From: an uncultured Eubacteriaceae bacterium
GTDB taxonomy: Bacteria; Bacillota; Clostridia; Oscillospirales; Acutalibacteraceae
Assembly: GCA_937905915.1 (NCBI GenBank)
Contig: CALCVR010000060.1
Coordinates: forward strand, 1 to 6,285
Reading direction: 5' to 3'
Length of the DNA: 6,285 nucleotides
In this document: in pieces, positions 4,981 through 6,285 of the stretch
Numbering within the stretch: position 1 is the stretch's first letter
How the letters are laid out: the number at the start of each line of letters is the position of its first letter
Program-made: the position numbers and the translations under genes
The notes under the pieces: generated by a model
Databases searched by the model: none
Told to the model about the DNA's origin: nothing
The model's input: only the letters and a program-made list of their open reading frames with translations

Positions 4981-6285
4981 TTCGCATCACCTCCATACAG
5001 CCAGGGCTTTCTAAAGATCTTAAACCTGGCAATTGACTTGAGCATCAGGCGGGATGCGCCGAGGCCAAAGATGAAGTTCAAAATAACACCGCACAGCAAG
5101 GTATATCCGAAGGAATAAACTGCGCCAGTGGCGGCCGGGCCGAAGAACGAGAGAATGGGGCTCAAAATCTTGGCAAACAAACTCTCCGGCGGGCCAAAGA
5201 CTCCCATCAGGATAACTGCCACAATGACGTTGGTCAAGTTGCCGTCAAAGATGGCTGAGAAGCTGTTCTTATTGCCGGCGTCGATGGCGCCGTCAATGGT
5301 TTTACCAGCGCGGATTTCCTCTTTAATGCGTTCATTGGTAATAACGTTACAGTCGACGCCCATACCAATGGATAGGATAATACCGGCTATACCTGGCAAA
5401 GTTAAAGTAAAGCTCGGGAAGAAGGCGAAGTATCCCGATACAGCGGCGATAGCGCCAGCTGCCTGACCGATCAAAGCGATGGATGCCACTGCGCCTGGCA
5501 GGCGATAATACACTATCATAAAGATTACGATCAAAGCCAAGGCAATAACGCCGGCAATGGCCATCGAGTCTCTTGCCTTCATACCCAAAGTGGGATTGAC
5601 AGTGCCGTAAGAATCGGTTTCCAGTTTGAAGGGCAGGGCGCCGGCCTTGATCTTGCTGGCCAGTTCCTTGGCGCTGTCGGCGTCAAAGTTGCCCTCGATC
5701 TGGCACTTGTTGTCGTTGATCTGGGAGTTAACAGTGGGCGCTGAGATCAGCTGATTGTCCATCCAAATGGAGATGCTCTTGCCCACCAGACGGCCTGTAG
5801 CTTCGGCAAATTTTTCTTTGCCTTCGTCGTCAAACTCCAAGGAAACCACATACTTAGGTGTTCCGGTGGAATTGTCAATGGCAGGCTCTGCGTTGACAAC
5901 ATGCTGACCGTCCAAAATGAGCTCCCCTGTCGGCTCGCCATTCTCATTGGCGTCGGTTCCCTCGCGGAAGCTTAAGTAAGCTGTTTCGCCCAATTCCTGG
6001 ATCGCCTTAGAGGCGTCGAAATCGGTTTCGTCCGACTTCCATGGGAATCGCAAAATAATACGGTCCTTGTTGTAGTCGACATACAATTCGTAGTCGGTGA
6101 TGTTTTGGTTTACCAGACGGGTTTCAATGATGGATTTTGCTGCATCCATGTCCTTATCCTCAGCGTCATAGCCTTCCTCAGGGCGGAAGGTAACGTCTAC
6201 GCCGCCTCGGATATCGATACCCCAACGGATATCCCCGGCTCCCTTGATGACCACATTGTCCGTGTCGCCATAGCTATAGTGGATG
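4977..6285 (-). CDS. secD: Protein translocase subunit SecD (5' end cut by the window)
   Basis: About 435 residues are visible. The frame stays open to the window edge (first full codon 6284-6282), so the start and the N-terminal membrane helix lie outside; GTG 6254 is not the start. 'WGIDIRGGVDVTF' is the motif after TM1. The P1 domain follows, with 'IIETRLVNQNITDYE', 'YVVSLEFDDEGKEKFAEATG' and 'AGALPFKL'. The membrane part begins near 'MAIAGVIALALIVIFMIVYY' and contains 'LPGIAGIILSIGMGVDCNVI' with the conserved intramembrane Asp (codon 5354-5352), then 'NERIKEE' and 'IFDGNLTNVI'. Before the last helix there is an extra ~23-residue segment (5192-5124) beginning PPESLFAKILSPILSFF that is absent from textbook SecD. 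With SecF it forms the translocation motor that helps release preproteins on the outer face of the membrane. It overlaps secF by 4 bp. In many Clostridia secDF lies near the SCIFF peptide and its maturase genes (from memory); those would lie beyond 6285 if present. Confidence 0.98.
   Translation of the reverse strand, partial: IHYSYGDTDNVVIKGAGDIRWGIDIRGGVDVTFRPEEGYDAEDKDMDAAKSIIETRLVNQNITDYELYVDYNKDRIILRFPWKSDETDFDASKAIQELGETAYLSFREGTDANENGEPTGELILDGQHVVNAEPAIDNSTGTPKYVVSLEFDDEGKEKFAEATGRLVGKSISIWMDNQLISAPTVNSQINDNKCQIEGNFDADSAKELASKIKAGALPFKLETDSYGTVNPTLGMKARDSMAIAGVIALALIVIFMIVYYRLPGAVASIALIGQAAGAIAAVSGYFAFFPSFTLTLPGIAGIILSIGMGVDCNVITNERIKEEIRAGKTIDGAIDAGNKNSFSAIFDGNLTNVIVAVILMGVFGPPESLFAKILSPILSFFGPAATGAVYSFGYTLLCGVILNFIFGLGASRLMLKSIARFKIFRKPWLYGGDAK

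Noticed and set aside
4627..5118. Plus-strand frames opposite secF/secD
   Set aside because: They overlap unmistakable SecD/SecF motifs on the minus strand and have no motifs of their own.

Overview
The window looks like chromosome of a Clostridia bacterium, probably of the Oscillospiraceae type. That placement is inferred from separate secD and secF genes with clostridial-style sequence and purine-rich GGAGG ribosome sites. No rRNA or tRNA is present to confirm it. Two unrelated blocks meet tail to tail near position 2560.

Positions 1-2560, plus strand, hold a small phage-derived cassette, visibly more A+T-rich than the sec genes. In order it has: a possible promoter overlapped by a perfect 18-bp palindrome; a 59-residue cysteine-containing small protein (93-272, possibly a Com-like zinc ribbon); a 79-residue XRE-type repressor (301-540); a 469-residue receptor-binding tail protein with a BppU-like N-terminus, an Ala/Gln-rich coiled coil, a pyocin-knob-like segment and a separate C-terminal head (658-2067); and a 142-residue tail assembly chaperone (2094-2522). 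A strong hairpin terminator follows. No capsid, tail-tube, lysis or integrase gene is visible, so this is either the right end of a prophage or tailocin running in from the left, or a stand-alone remnant.

Positions 2584-4020, minus strand, hold a 331-residue secreted protein with a Sec signal peptide, one N-terminal Ig-like domain and two related Ig-like repeats. Its promoter (about 3904-3932) lies roughly 320 nt upstream of the start codon. The long leader between them has several hairpins and a 17-codon upstream ORF with its own strong ribosome site.

Positions 4021-6285, minus strand, hold secF and most of secD, overlapping by 4 bp (ATGA) and closed by a rho-independent terminator. Together they encode the membrane subcomplex that uses ion-motive force to help pull preproteins across the membrane after SecA/SecYEG. 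SecD is cut by the window edge and lacks its N-terminal membrane helix. SecF has Ser where many homologues have a conserved membrane Asp.

I found no CRISPR array, transposase, tRNA or recognisable riboswitch class. The most useful leads are the regulated tail-fibre cassette, the long leader with its upstream ORF, the tandem-repeat secreted protein and the SecF substitution. None of these amounts to proof of a new system.
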